52,404 nucleotides of DNA from Oscillospiraceae bacterium (GTDB lineage: Bacteria; Bacillota; Clostridia; Oscillospirales; Ruminococcaceae): positions 1 to 52,404 of the forward strand of contig CAAGEZ010000045.1 in NCBI GenBank assembly GCA_900768995.1, in the 5' to 3' direction. The position numbers and the translations under genes are program-made. The notes below the pieces were generated by a model. That model saw only the letters and a list, made by a program, of their open reading frames with translations, did not search any database and was not told the origin of the DNA. Below, in pieces: positions 15,687 through 24,154 of the stretch (position 1 is the stretch's first letter; each line of letters opens with the position of its first letter).

Positions 15687-16694
15687 ATGAGCTTAAAGGA
15701 TAACTTTAATCAGGCCGTTAAAGAAATACTTAAAAAAGACGGTCTTGTAGGCGATAACCTTTCCAAGGGCTCCCGCAAAAAGACCGAGGTGGATAAGTTT
15801 ATGGACGAGACTGCCGTTCCCGGCGGTTTCGGTGAAAGTCTTGCCCCCTCTGCGGAGACTGCTGCGGCTGAAAGCTACGGAACGGACTATTCGGGAGCAG
15901 CCGGCGCACCCGAGTCGATGCCCTCAGCTGATGAATTCAGACAGGCTGTACATAATCAGTCCTCCGCCGACCCGTTCGGTGAGGACGTAAGCTCAGGTGC
16001 AGGCGCTCCCGAAGCGGCAGCACCCCAGCAGGCGGACAATTACGGCAGATTTGAGTATCAGACAGCCTCAGACGGCGGCTTTGCCCCCCCTCCTCCTCCG
16101 CCCCCTCCCGTTACCCGTCCAAGCTATGGCGGCGGCTATAACGGCGGCGGATATAATCCTCCCCCCAGAACTCCCTCAGGCGGCTCCGCATTTCGTGGCG
16201 GCAGACCCCCCGAGACACCATATTACGAGACCGAGGAAACAACTGTTATTTCCCGTAACACCCGTATCAGCGGCGATATCAGCTCTTTTGCCAACATCAA
16301 CGTTGAGGGCAGCGTGCAGGGAAACATCAAGCTCACCAAGAACATCGCCGTTTCGGGCAAGGTCGTTGGCAACATCGAGTGCAACAATGCCGTTATGGCA
16401 GGAGCACAGATGCAGGGCAGCATTTCCTCCAAGGGACAGGTGCAGATAGACCACGACAGCATTCTCCTTGGCGATATCGACACCCAGTACCTTGACCTTA
16501 ACGGCAGGATACAGGGTAATGTTGAAGTCGGCGGAAAGGCTGAGTTCAAGAACGATGCAATTATCGTGGGCGACATTACCGCCTCCACCATTTCCGTTAT
16601 CGACGGTGCAATTATCCGTGGTTATGTAAATACGACCTTTATGCAGGACAGCACTTCAAACGTATTCCCCGAAGCAATTACCGTTGGCGACTGA
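15687..16694 (+). CDS. Bactofilin with long disordered N-terminus
   Basis: A cytoskeletal protein that polymerises without nucleotide. Residues about 184-320 form the bactofilin (DUF583) beta-helix, with short repeating strands such as ISGDISSFANINVEGSVQGN, SGKVVGNIE and NGRIQGNVEVGGKAEF. The first 180 residues are low-complexity, with a run of eight prolines (134-141) and Gly/Tyr-rich stretches; this is much longer than the short tails of typical bactofilins. It may recruit partners. It lies 45 bases after the NodB-fold gene and 27 bases before the ELPPLP membrane protein, with AAGGAAG before the ATG. Confidence 0.92.
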   Translation: MSLKDNFNQAVKEILKKDGLVGDNLSKGSRKKTEVDKFMDETAVPGGFGESLAPSAETAAAESYGTDYSGAAGAPESMPSADEFRQAVHNQSSADPFGEDVSSGAGAPEAAAPQQADNYGRFEYQTASDGGFAPPPPPPPPVTRPSYGGGYNGGGYNPPPRTPSGGSAFRGGRPPETPYYETEETTVISRNTRISGDISSFANINVEGSVQGNIKLTKNIAVSGKVVGNIECNNAVMAGAQMQGSISSKGQVQIDHDSILLGDIDTQYLDLNGRIQGNVEVGGKAEFKNDAIIVGDITASTISVIDGAIIRGYVNTTFMQDSTSNVFPEAITVGD

Positions 16695-16721
16695 TTTTGA
16701 TTTGAAAGGAACGTTTAAATT

Positions 16722-17864
16722 ATGCCCGAGAACGATATACTGAATGTTAATACAGATATGTTAGACGATTTTGAGCTCCCCCCTCTCCCCAAGCGCCCAG
16801 TAAAGGTAGGCGAGACTGTGGAAAAGGTGGATAAGGAGCTTTCAGACAAGGAAATTGATTCGGAGCTTCCTCCTCTTCCCGAAAAGACTGTTGACAACAG
16901 TCTTGATGCGATAAAGGAAGATGTTCCCGCTGACACGCTTAAAAATGCAAGTGAATATGAAGCCCCCTACAAGCTTGACAGCATTGATACAGATGATGAT
17001 TTTGAGCTGCCCCCTCTTCCAGAGGTAAAGAAGGAGGAAAAGCCCGAGGATGAAGAATTTGTCATTGAGCAGGAGCCTGAAGAGGACGATCACACTGATG
17101 ATACCTTTGACTTTTCCGATGAATATGACCTTGACAACGAGCCCGACAAGGACAGCCTTGTGCTTGAGGACCTTGCCGCAACCGTGAAGCCTATCCGTTC
17201 GGGACGTGAGGAATCTGCAAGGAATATGCAGGAAGCCATTAAAATGAGTGACCTTTCTATGGAAGTGGGCAGCGGCCCTGTTCTTGATGACCTGAGCAAT
17301 GAGTATAAAGCCCCCGAGGCACAGGCAGAGGACCTTATGTCAAAGGAGCAGCTTGATGATGACCAGAAGAGAGTTCTTCGTCAGAGACTGAACGAGGATC
17401 TCGGCAAGCGCCCCGAAAATTTCAATGCAAGAGCAAGTCAGAACATTGCCAACAGGCTCCTTGAAGAAAAGCGTCTGAAAATAGCGAAAAAGGGCTTTGC
17501 GATATCGGTAATACCCATTCTTATGGGCATTGCATCTGCGGCGATATGCTTTTTCTCACTGGGTTGGGGCGATTATGAAGAGCTGTTTAAGTATTCGGCA
17601 CCATTTATGCTCCTCGGCGCACTTCTCCTGCTTGTGAAGTCCAAGCACGTTAAAATGCTTGCGGTGGCGCTTTATGGCGTTATGGCGCTGGTTTATGCAG
17701 GTCCCGGACTTGTGCTCTTCACCCTTAACAACAGCATTCAGGACGGGATAATACATATCCTCTTCGGCATTGGTGCGGTTGCCCTGAACGTTATCTCCAT
17801 TCTCATTCTTATAAAGAATGAAGCGGTGAATACTTATTATTCGAGCAATATCAAAAAGAGATAA
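16722..17864 (+). CDS. Membrane protein with three ELPPLP motifs
   Basis: No family recognised. The 380 residues have a long acidic cytosolic part (1-250) carrying ELPPLP three times: DDFELPPLPKRP (15-26), DSELPPLPEK (46-55) and DDFELPPLPE (92-101). A basic helical stretch ending in RLKIAKKG follows, then four membrane helices (about 255-278, 286-305, 309-334 and 341-365). The repeated proline motif in a disordered acidic tail looks like a docking site present in several copies. Its position right after the bactofilin suggests that it tethers bactofilin filaments or their partners to the membrane; this is inference. AAAGGA precedes the ATG. Two terminators close the operon. Confidence 0.8.
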   Translation: MPENDILNVNTDMLDDFELPPLPKRPVKVGETVEKVDKELSDKEIDSELPPLPEKTVDNSLDAIKEDVPADTLKNASEYEAPYKLDSIDTDDDFELPPLPEVKKEEKPEDEEFVIEQEPEEDDHTDDTFDFSDEYDLDNEPDKDSLVLEDLAATVKPIRSGREESARNMQEAIKMSDLSMEVGSGPVLDDLSNEYKAPEAQAEDLMSKEQLDDDQKRVLRQRLNEDLGKRPENFNARASQNIANRLLEEKRLKIAKKGFAISVIPILMGIASAAICFFSLGWGDYEELFKYSAPFMLLGALLLLVKSKHVKMLAVALYGVMALVYAGPGLVLFTLNNSIQDGIIHILFGIGAVALNVISILILIKNEAVNTYYSSNIKKR

Positions 17865-17876
17865 GATACATAAAAA

Positions 17877-17917
17877 AGCTTCGGAGCAAAATTGAAATGC
17901 TCCGAAGCTAATTTTAT
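17877..17917 (+). terminator. Terminator 1 of the bactofilin operon
   Basis: A perfect 12-bp stem AGCTTCGGAGCA/TGCTCCGAAGCT, followed by AATTTTAT, 12 bases after the stop codon. Confidence 0.7.
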
Positions 17918-17938
17918 ATCCTGATAAATAAACACAAC

Positions 17939-17980
17939 ATCTGTAGGAGATGGGGAACCCATCTCCTACAGATGTTTTTT
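17939..17980. terminator. Terminator 2, between convergent operons
   Basis: A perfect 16-bp stem (ATCTGTAGGAGATGGG and its complement) with a 3-base loop, followed by GTTTTTT on the plus strand. It separates the bactofilin operon from rluB. Confidence 0.85.
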
Positions 17981-18051
17981 ACCGAACCAAAATTGTACCG
18001 TTACCGAGCCGCCCGCCCGCAACCCAAACAAACTATAAAACGAGCGGTGCC

Positions 18052-18783
18052 TTACTGCTCCTTTCCCACAGCATTCCTCATAGCCCTTATCTCTTCCGCA
18101 GTAAGCTCTCTCCAGGCCCCGGGCTTCAGCATACCAAGCTTAACGGGACCGATAGAGGTTCTGCGGAGCCTTACGACCTCAAGGCCCACAGCCTCGCACA
18201 TACGGCGTATCTGCCTGTTTCTGCCCTCTCTGATAGTGATGCGCATAACGCTTCTTTCGGGGCTGTCAAGCTCAACATTCACCGTTGCGGGGAGGGTCAT
18301 TCTGCCGTCAAGCTCAACGCCCTCGGTAAGCCTTACCACCTGCTCATCGGTTATCTTTGAATGTACTGTCACACGGTATGTCTTGCTGATATGGCGGCTG
18401 GGGTGCATAATGTCGTTGGCGAAATTGCCGTCATTTGTGAAGAGAAGAAGTCCCTCGGAATTGCGGTCAAGCCTACCCACGGGATATACTCTCTCCTCAA
18501 CGCCGTCAAGAAGCTCCGTAACGCACTTTCTGTCCAGCTCGTCGGACATCGTGGTAACATATCCACGGGGCTTGTTGAGCATAATGTATATCTTCCTGCG
18601 CTTTTTGGAGTAGCGGACTCTTTCGCCGTCCACCATAATAACGTCACGGTCATTAGCCTTGTCGCCAAGCTTTGCCACCTTGCCGTTTACCTTGACAAGT
18701 CCCTGAGAGATAAGCTCCTCAGCCTTTCTGCGGGAGCAGATTCCGCTGTCGGATAAAATTTTCTGAAGTCTTATTTTTTCCAT
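18052..18783 (-). CDS. rluB: rRNA pseudouridine synthase, RluB/RsuA family
   Basis: It isomerises a specific uridine in rRNA to pseudouridine. The 243 residues start with an S4 RNA-binding domain (MEKIRLQKILSDSGICSRRK, about 1-60). The catalytic domain follows, with the conserved Asp in PVGRLDRNSEGLLLFTNDG and the terminal motif EGRNRQIRRM. TTG at 18792 is also in frame, but it lies only 2 bases from AAAGGA, while the ATG at 18783 is about 10 bases away and fits the family start. It is the last gene of the seven-gene minus-strand block, 16 bases after dacF. Confidence 0.93.
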   Translation of the reverse strand: MEKIRLQKILSDSGICSRRKAEELISQGLVKVNGKVAKLGDKANDRDVIMVDGERVRYSKKRRKIYIMLNKPRGYVTTMSDELDRKCVTELLDGVEERVYPVGRLDRNSEGLLLFTNDGNFANDIMHPSRHISKTYRVTVHSKITDEQVVRLTEGVELDGRMTLPATVNVELDSPERSVMRITIREGRNRQIRRMCEAVGLEVVRLRRTSIGPVKLGMLKPGAWRELTAEEIRAMRNAVGKEQ

Positions 18784-18799
18784 TTTTATCAAATCCTTT

Positions 18800-19948
18800 T
18801 TATTTAAACAGTAGTTCTTTCAGTACGTCCGTTACACGGCTCACAAGAGGCGGTTCATAGCTGTTTCCACCCTTTACAGTAAGGTCATCTTCGGATATTA
18901 GCGGTATCTCGTCAATTATCCTGCTGCCGCATTTTACTGTAAGAGTGCCGAGCCTTTCGCCCTTTCGTACAGGGGCATATACCCGCTGCGGAACAGCCGC
19001 AGTGTATGTTACCTCGGGGACAGTGCCGTTTATTTTCGGCAGTGTCACATTCCTCTCCGTCACAAGGGTGATGCTGTCGGAGGTGCCGCCTACAGCCGAC
19101 ACGGTGTATTGTTTCCCTCCAAGGTCGGTGCATTCCGTAACGCTGAAACCGTAGTCAAGGAGCTTTGCGTGATCGTTCCAGTCATCGGGGGCATTAAGGG
19201 TAACACACACAAGCATAACGCCGTCCCGCTCCGCCGCCGAAACAAGACACCGTCCCGCTTCATCGGTAAAGCCTGTCTTTACGCCGATGCAGCCCTCATA
19301 GCGGCTAAGGAGCTTGTTTGTGTTGGTGAGCCACCTGTCGAATGGCGGGTCGCCAAAGGTGAGCTTCATACTTTTTGATGAGCATATTTCCCTGAAATCA
19401 GGGTTCTTTATTGCATATGATGCAAGAAGCCCCATATCCGCAGCCGTGGAGTAATGAGCGTCATCGTGAAGTCCCGAGGGGGTCACGAAATGGGTGGAGG
19501 TCATACCGAGCTGTGATGCCTTTGCGTTCATCATATCCGCAAATTTCTCAGCCGTGCCGCCCACCTTCACCGCCGCACAGTTTGCCGCATCATTCCCCGA
19601 AGGCAGCAGCATTCCTATGCACAGGTCACGCTTTGAAACAATGTCGCCCTCTCTCAGCCCCATTGAAGAGCCCTCGACCTTTATGGCTTCGCTGTCTGCG
19701 GTAAATTCCGTGTCGAGGCCGCCGCTTTCAAGGGTCAGTATGGTGGTCATAATTTTGGTGGTGCTCGCCATAGGGAGCTTTTGATTTTCGCACTTCCCCC
19801 AAATGACCTTTCCCGTGGACGCTTCCATAAGCACAGCCGCCTTTGCGGAAATATCTCCTGCCTGCGGCTTTATATCCGTGCTGCCGATATCAGCGGCGCA
19901 GGATATCATAACAGCCGCCGCCGAAAGCACTGCACACAGCCTTTTCAT
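18800..19948 (-). CDS. dacF: D-alanyl-D-alanine carboxypeptidase (PBP5/DacF type)
   Basis: An exported serine peptidase that trims the terminal D-Ala of peptidoglycan stem peptides. Counted from 19948 it has 382 residues, with an N-terminal signal sequence (1-18). The region before it ends in MISC, so a lipoprotein form is possible. The penicillin-binding motifs are all present: SxxK as STTK (about 62-65), SGN (117-119) and KTG in GVKTGFTDEAGR. A C-terminal PBP5-type beta domain follows. Two ATG codons lie 6 bases apart; GGGGGA directly abuts the first and is 6 bases before the second, which is chosen. Lying beside gerW and scpAB, it fits the sporulation-linked DacF branch, but the symbol is inferred. 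Confidence 0.88.
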   Translation of the reverse strand: MKRLCAVLSAAAVMISCAADIGSTDIKPQAGDISAKAAVLMEASTGKVIWGKCENQKLPMASTTKIMTTILTLESGGLDTEFTADSEAIKVEGSSMGLREGDIVSKRDLCIGMLLPSGNDAANCAAVKVGGTAEKFADMMNAKASQLGMTSTHFVTPSGLHDDAHYSTAADMGLLASYAIKNPDFREICSSKSMKLTFGDPPFDRWLTNTNKLLSRYEGCIGVKTGFTDEAGRCLVSAAERDGVMLVCVTLNAPDDWNDHAKLLDYGFSVTECTDLGGKQYTVSAVGGTSDSITLVTERNVTLPKINGTVPEVTYTAAVPQRVYAPVRKGERLGTLTVKCGSRIIDEIPLISEDDLTVKGGNSYEPPLVSRVTDVLKELLFK

Positions 19949-20020
19949 ACTCATTCCCCCGTAGCAATATATAAATATATAGATATATAAGCTTATGCGC
20001 AGGGGAGGGGAAAAATTCGG

Positions 20021-20512
20021 TCAGTCCTTGAAATCAAAGTCGATATCGTCGGTCATACCGCTCTCCACCATTTCCTCGGGAAGTTCGATATCATCGGTGT
20101 CACGGCTGTCGGGAATATCGGCAGACTTAACGCTGTCAGAGCTTTCGGGCTTGTCCTTTTTGAAAAGTCCCGCAACCTTGTTGAATACCTCGGGGACCAT
20201 ATTCACGATAGCGGAGGAGGTTGAAACATCAAGGTTCATCTGCATAAGCTGGACTTCTCCGTTTGAGATAACGAGGAAGCCAAGGGGGGTAACGGTAACT
20301 CCGGCACCGCTTGCACCGCCGAAAAGCTCCTTGTCGGTCTTGCTGGGCAGGTCTGAGCCGCCCCCCGCAAAGCCGTAGGATACCTTTGAAACGGGGATAA
20401 TGGTAACGCCGCCGTCAACCTTTACGGGAGTTCCCATAATGGTGTTTGCATCAGCCATTTCGTGTATCTTGTCCATTGAGGCGGTAATGAGTTCTTTTGT
20501 TTTTGTGTCCAT
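20021..20512 (-). CDS. gerW: GerW/YtfJ-family spore protein
   Basis: The 163 residues match the YtfJ (GerW) family. In Bacillus this protein is a spore inner-membrane or coat-associated protein needed for germination with L-alanine. The conserved core is GTPVKVDGGVTIIPVSKVSY, then a glycine-rich loop FAGGGSD and FGGASGAGVTVTPLGFLVI. The C-terminal 45 residues are acidic and variable. The neighbour DUF2953 gene ends 2 bases upstream; the same pair is adjacent in other Firmicutes. This supports a spore-forming lineage for the host, although no other sporulation gene lies in the window. Confidence 0.9.
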   Translation of the reverse strand: MDTKTKELITASMDKIHEMADANTIMGTPVKVDGGVTIIPVSKVSYGFAGGGSDLPSKTDKELFGGASGAGVTVTPLGFLVISNGEVQLMQMNLDVSTSSAIVNMVPEVFNKVAGLFKKDKPESSDSVKSADIPDSRDTDDIELPEEMVESGMTDDIDFDFKD

Positions 20513-20514
20513 TA

Positions 20515-21306
20515 TTATTTATCCTTTCCTAAAAGCTCCATAACAGGAGAGTATTTTTCCTTGTCCTTTATATATCCGAAGAGCACCGCAAAAATTGCAT
20601 TCACAAGGCTTGCAGGTCTCAGATGCAGCTTGCATTCACCGTCAAATCGGCTTTTGTCTGAGGGGGTGTTATAAAGGCAGCTTATATTCACCGACTTTAC
20701 TGACATTGCGATAAACTGACGGAGAAAAGATATTGTGTTATACACCGCAGAGCCTATTGTGCCGTAAAAAACGGCAGCCTTTGCGGCATCTTCATCGGCG
20801 GCGGCGCAGTCAATTATCACATCGTCGATACGAAGCTTGCCGCCGAATCGTTTGAGAGGTTCGCCTATAAGCTCCATAAGCAGGGATATGGAATTTTTCT
20901 TTTCGGCAAGCTCATCGAGCTTACCGTTTATCCTGTCCATAAGAGGGGGCTTTTCCGCTTTTGTCTTTGGCGGACGCTCCTTTTTTTCTGATATGGGGAT
21001 ATCATTGTTAGCAGAAGCAGGCTCAGTGTCCGACGTATCTATAGCTTCATCAGCCGTTTGTGGCGTGTCGGTCTGCTCCTTGTCTGCCGTGTCATCGGCG
21101 GGCAGCGGGGGATATTCCTTATATTTCTTATGCCCCTTTTTCGCCTTTTTGGGCGGCTTTTCTTTTCGGGGGTATATGCTCAGAAAAAGGTATTTCACCT
21201 TGATATCAAGCTTTCCGCCGTAAAATCTGATATACGCCTCCACGGGGATATTAAGGGTCAGCAGTATAAGAAATATAATGATTGCGATTATGATAAGTAC
21301 GACCAT
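20515..21306 (-). CDS. DUF2953 family protein
   Basis: The 263 residues start with one membrane helix (about 2-20), followed by a short beta segment (EAYIRFYGGKLDIKVKYLFLS). A Lys/Pro/Glu-rich linker (about 50-130) follows, then a helical and beta C-terminal domain with KLRIDDVIIDCAAADEDAA. This pattern is the DUF2953 family that accompanies ytfJ/gerW in Firmicutes; the function is unknown, probably spore-related. The ATG directly follows the scpB stop, and GGAG lies 8 bases upstream. Confidence 0.85.
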   Translation of the reverse strand: MVVLIIIAIIIFLILLTLNIPVEAYIRFYGGKLDIKVKYLFLSIYPRKEKPPKKAKKGHKKYKEYPPLPADDTADKEQTDTPQTADEAIDTSDTEPASANNDIPISEKKERPPKTKAEKPPLMDRINGKLDELAEKKNSISLLMELIGEPLKRFGGKLRIDDVIIDCAAADEDAAKAAVFYGTIGSAVYNTISFLRQFIAMSVKSVNISCLYNTPSDKSRFDGECKLHLRPASLVNAIFAVLFGYIKDKEKYSPVMELLGKDK

Positions 21307-21876
21307 TTACGAATCTCCGTCCTCTTCGGGGATATCGGTGAGCAGTGTGTCGAAATCCTCCTTGACGTGGCCCGGGAGGGGAGGGAGATCGTCTATGCTC
21401 TCGAGACCGAAGCAGCGCAGGAAAACGGGGGTCGTTTTGTATGCGATAGGCCGTCCCGGAACATCAAGTCTGCCCGCTTCTTCAAGGAGATTTTTCTCAA
21501 CCAGTGAGTTTACCACGCTTGAGCTGTCTATCCCTCTGATATGCTCCACAAAGCTTTTGGTGACGGGCTGATTGTAGGCGATTATGGTAAGCACCTCCAT
21601 AGCCGCAGGGGAGAGAGGCGCATTTTTCTTGTTCTCCGCCGCCGCCTTTACGCAGTCATAATATTCCGTCCGCACAGCAAGCTGATAGCTGCCGCCCAGA
21701 CGGAGCACCGTGAGGGAGCTTCTGTTCTCGGAATATGCATCGTTAAGCACATCTGCAAGCTGAGAAAGCGCACCCTTTTCAATGCCTATGGCGGCTGAGA
21801 GCCTTTCAGGCTCAACAGGGTCTCCGCAGGCAAAAAGCACCGCTTCCATTGCCGCAGCCTTATCCGTCAGCTTCAT
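21307..21876 (-). CDS. scpB: Chromosome segregation and condensation protein ScpB
   Basis: A kleisin-binding winged-helix subunit of the SMC-ScpAB condensin complex. Counted from 21876 it has 189 residues, with two winged-helix units: MEAVLFACGDPVEPERLSAA at the start and SPAAMEVLTIIAYNQPVTKS with FVEHIRGIDSS in the middle. LDVPGRPIAYKTT is a hallmark of the family. The frame opens at 21921, but the family starts at the MKLTDKAAAMEAVLFA segment, so ATG 21876 is chosen. It overlaps the end of scpA by 17 bases. AAAGGAG lies 11 bases before it. Confidence 0.95.
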   Translation of the reverse strand: MKLTDKAAAMEAVLFACGDPVEPERLSAAIGIEKGALSQLADVLNDAYSENRSSLTVLRLGGSYQLAVRTEYYDCVKAAAENKKNAPLSPAAMEVLTIIAYNQPVTKSFVEHIRGIDSSSVVNSLVEKNLLEEAGRLDVPGRPIAYKTTPVFLRCFGLESIDDLPPLPGHVKEDFDTLLTDIPEEDGDS

Positions 21877-22642
21877 CTGTGCTGTCGCTCCTTTCCTCAG
21901 TTTCCCACTCGGAAACCGCATTTTCGTTTATATCTATGTCCGAAGCCGTGTTGAATGTGACCTCGGTGTTGTCGTCATTTAAAAGTATTCGTCCCGTTTT
22001 GGTAAGCTCCAGTACCGCAAGGAACGCCGCAACTCTTTCCGAGCGGTCGGTCATTCCCGAAAAAATACCCTCAAGGGAGCATTTTCCCTCCTTGTAAAGC
22101 ATTTTCAGCACCGTTACGATCTTTGATGAAACGGAAACGAATTTCTTTGAAACAAGCTTTGAAAAAGCCGAGGGCGCAAGCTCGGGAGGCTTTTTGTCCT
22201 TTTTTATCTCCATTCCCCTGTATGCCCTGAGAAGCTCCGCAGGGTCGTGGTGACGGCTGTAGGTGCTGTCCGTTTCTATCTTCATAGGCTTTCTGACGCT
22301 GTATGCATCACCGAGATATTTCTCCCTCATCAGCACAGCCGCCGCCTTGCAGAGAGAATACTCGATAAGCCTGCCCTCCAGCTCCTTTTTAAGCGTTTCC
22401 GCCTCTTCCTTTCGAGGCAGCAGTGAAACGGTCTTGATGTAAATGAGCCTTGCCGCCATTTCAAGAAATTCCCCCGCAATCTCCATATCCTGCTCCGCCA
22501 TATCGGAAATATAGGCAAGATACTGCTCCACAAGGGTCATAATGGGGATATCGTTGATGTTCAGTTTGTGCTTTGAGATAAGGTGGAGAAGCAGGTCAAG
22601 GGGACCCTCGAAAACCTCCAGCCTGAATGATAATTCGCTCAT
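21860..22642 (-). CDS. scpA: Segregation and condensation protein ScpA
   Basis: The kleisin that bridges SMC heads. The 260 residues have the N-terminal helical motif FRLEVFEGPLDLLLHLISKHKL (residues 6-27), where FEGPLDLLLHLI is diagnostic, and GEFLEMAARLIYIKTVSLLP. The C-terminal winged-helix part contains VAAFLAVLELTKTGRILLNDD. Its ATG overlaps the M50 protease stop by 4 bases and its end overlaps scpB, so the three genes are translationally coupled. Confidence 0.96.
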   Translation of the reverse strand: MSELSFRLEVFEGPLDLLLHLISKHKLNINDIPIMTLVEQYLAYISDMAEQDMEIAGEFLEMAARLIYIKTVSLLPRKEEAETLKKELEGRLIEYSLCKAAAVLMREKYLGDAYSVRKPMKIETDSTYSRHHDPAELLRAYRGMEIKKDKKPPELAPSAFSKLVSKKFVSVSSKIVTVLKMLYKEGKCSLEGIFSGMTDRSERVAAFLAVLELTKTGRILLNDDNTEVTFNTASDIDINENAVSEWETEERSDSTDEADG

Positions 22643-23310
22643 ATCACGCCGCCTGCAATGAGAAGTGACATTATTTTGTCCACCCAGCCCGTGAGAAAGA
22701 GCATCACATCAATTACCTTGTCCTGCAAAAAGCTGAGAGGTGTGTCAAGGAGACCCGAATACACAAGGATTATCAGGGCAATGAAGATGAAATTTTCATA
22801 CTTCATAATGGTGAAGTACCATTTTTCGGGGAGAATGGCATTGAATATCTTTGAGCCGTCAAGGGGCGGAATGGGCAGGAAATTGAACACCGCAAGGGAG
22901 ATGTTTATAAGGGTGATATACACAAATACCGTCGCCAGCATATCAAGGGTACTGCTGTCCTTTGCAAAGCTTAAAAACGCAAGTACCTTGTAAACTATCA
23001 TCGACAGGAATGCCATTATGAAGTTAGATGCAGGCCCTGCAAGAGAGGTGAGCACCATTCCCTTTTTGGGGTTCTTGAAATTTCTCGGGTCAACGCTTAC
23101 TGGCTTGCCCCAGCCGAAGCCCACAAGTATCATCATAAGTGAGCCCCACAGGGTCAGGTGGGCAAAGGGGTTCAGGGTTATGCGTCCCTGTTTTCTTCCC
23201 GTGTCATCGCCCATTTTCTCGGCTACCCAGGCGTGGGCGCACTCGTGGACGGGCACGGCGGTAAAGAGCACAAGGGCTTTTATAAGATAATCGAGTATTG
23301 TTTCGTTCAT
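22639..23310 (-). CDS. Site-2-protease family membrane metallopeptidase (M50)
   Basis: The 223 residues are an integral membrane protease. The zinc motif is HECAH (H22, E23, H26) in the first membrane helix. The third ligand region is NFLPIPPLDGSKIF in a later helix. About five or six hydrophobic segments are visible. It belongs to the YwhC/YdjP group often found next to scpAB in Firmicutes; the substrate is unknown. It is the first gene of the block, with a promoter at 23342-23370. Confidence 0.9.
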   Translation of the reverse strand: MNETILDYLIKALVLFTAVPVHECAHAWVAEKMGDDTGRKQGRITLNPFAHLTLWGSLMMILVGFGWGKPVSVDPRNFKNPKKGMVLTSLAGPASNFIMAFLSMIVYKVLAFLSFAKDSSTLDMLATVFVYITLINISLAVFNFLPIPPLDGSKIFNAILPEKWYFTIMKYENFIFIALIILVYSGLLDTPLSFLQDKVIDVMLFLTGWVDKIMSLLIAGGVI

Positions 23311-23341
23311 AAAACACCTCAGAAAATAATTATACAGTTTA

Positions 23342-23370
23342 ATTATACATTATTTATCCGGAAATTACAA
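23342..23370 (-). promoter_or_regulatory. Promoter of the M50-scpAB-gerW-dacF-rluB operon
   Basis: Minus strand TTGTAA (23365-23370), a 17-base spacer, TATAAT (23342-23347). A second TATAAT follows 9 bases downstream. Confidence 0.65.
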
Positions 23371-23520
23371 GTGGGTTTTGAAAAATGTTCTCATAAATGA
23401 GAAGAGAATGACAGTGGACTTTTTACGATTTTTTAATATGATGTTAGCTGTCGGCACACCATTTGGTGTTTGATGTGGTGTATAATGTATTAAAGATATG
23501 GTCTGCGGAGGGATTTGAAA

Positions 23521-23958
23521 ATGAGTAAAAACGATGTAAAAGCGGAAAACGATAATTTGACTGAGTTTGACAGCGTTTTGGAGGAATATTACAGTCAGGA
23601 GCACCCCGAAGAAGAAACGGAAGCGGAATATGAGACCGAGGGAAATGAAAACGAAGAAATAAGCAACAGCTTTTTATCATCAGGGTCAAATGTTCAGGGA
23701 GTTGCAAGGCTGAATCTGATAGTTCCCCTTGTGATAGGCATAATTTTAATAATTACAGGGGTCGGACAAATCGAAAATTCGGGAACGATAGCTGCTTTGC
23801 TCATCTGTCTGGGACTTATCGTCATCGCAGTGGGGCTTAGCTCATACTATAAGCTGAAAGCCTTTGGCGAAATGGCTGAAACGACAAAGGTCTGTGCATA
23901 TTACCTCGAAAAGGTGTCCGCTCAGCTTGATGAGCTGTCGGAAAAGGACGGCAAGTAA
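23521..23958 (+). CDS. Small membrane protein with acidic N-terminus
   Basis: Not recognised. The 145 residues begin with a strongly acidic, disordered stretch (5-55; repeated Glu). Two membrane helices follow (about 63-83 and 88-108), then a short helical tail (VCAYYLEKVSAQLDELSEKD). GGAGGG lies 8 bases before the ATG at 23521; an in-frame TTG 6 bases earlier is less well placed. TATAAT at about 23473 may be its -10 box, but no clear -35 is seen. It is a single gene, closed by a terminator. Confidence 0.7.
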   Translation: MSKNDVKAENDNLTEFDSVLEEYYSQEHPEEETEAEYETEGNENEEISNSFLSSGSNVQGVARLNLIVPLVIGIILIITGVGQIENSGTIAALLICLGLIVIAVGLSSYYKLKAFGEMAETTKVCAYYLEKVSAQLDELSEKDGK

Positions 23959-23968
23959 ATAATATTAT

Positions 23969-24000
23969 CGGCAGATGCACAAATGTATCTGCCGTTTTTT
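23969..24000 (+). terminator. Terminator after the small membrane protein
   Basis: Stem CGGCAGAT/ATCTGCCG (23969-23976 with 23987-23994), followed by seven T. Confidence 0.85.
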
Positions 24001-24062
24001 TGTCCCCAAGTTACATTTTTTTCCAATTGAACAAATGATTTGAAATATGCCCGCAAAAATAC

Positions 24063-24091
24063 TTGCAAAACCGCAAAATATATGGTATAAT
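24063..24091 (+). promoter_or_regulatory. Promoter of gatCAB
   Basis: TTGCAA (24063-24068), a 17-base spacer, TATAAT (24086-24091), 63 bases before gatC. Confidence 0.75.
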
Positions 24092-24154
24092 AACAAAGTA
24101 TTGTTGTCCGCTGAAAAATTGCGGCTGAAAAATCAAGAGAAAAGAGGAAATCAT

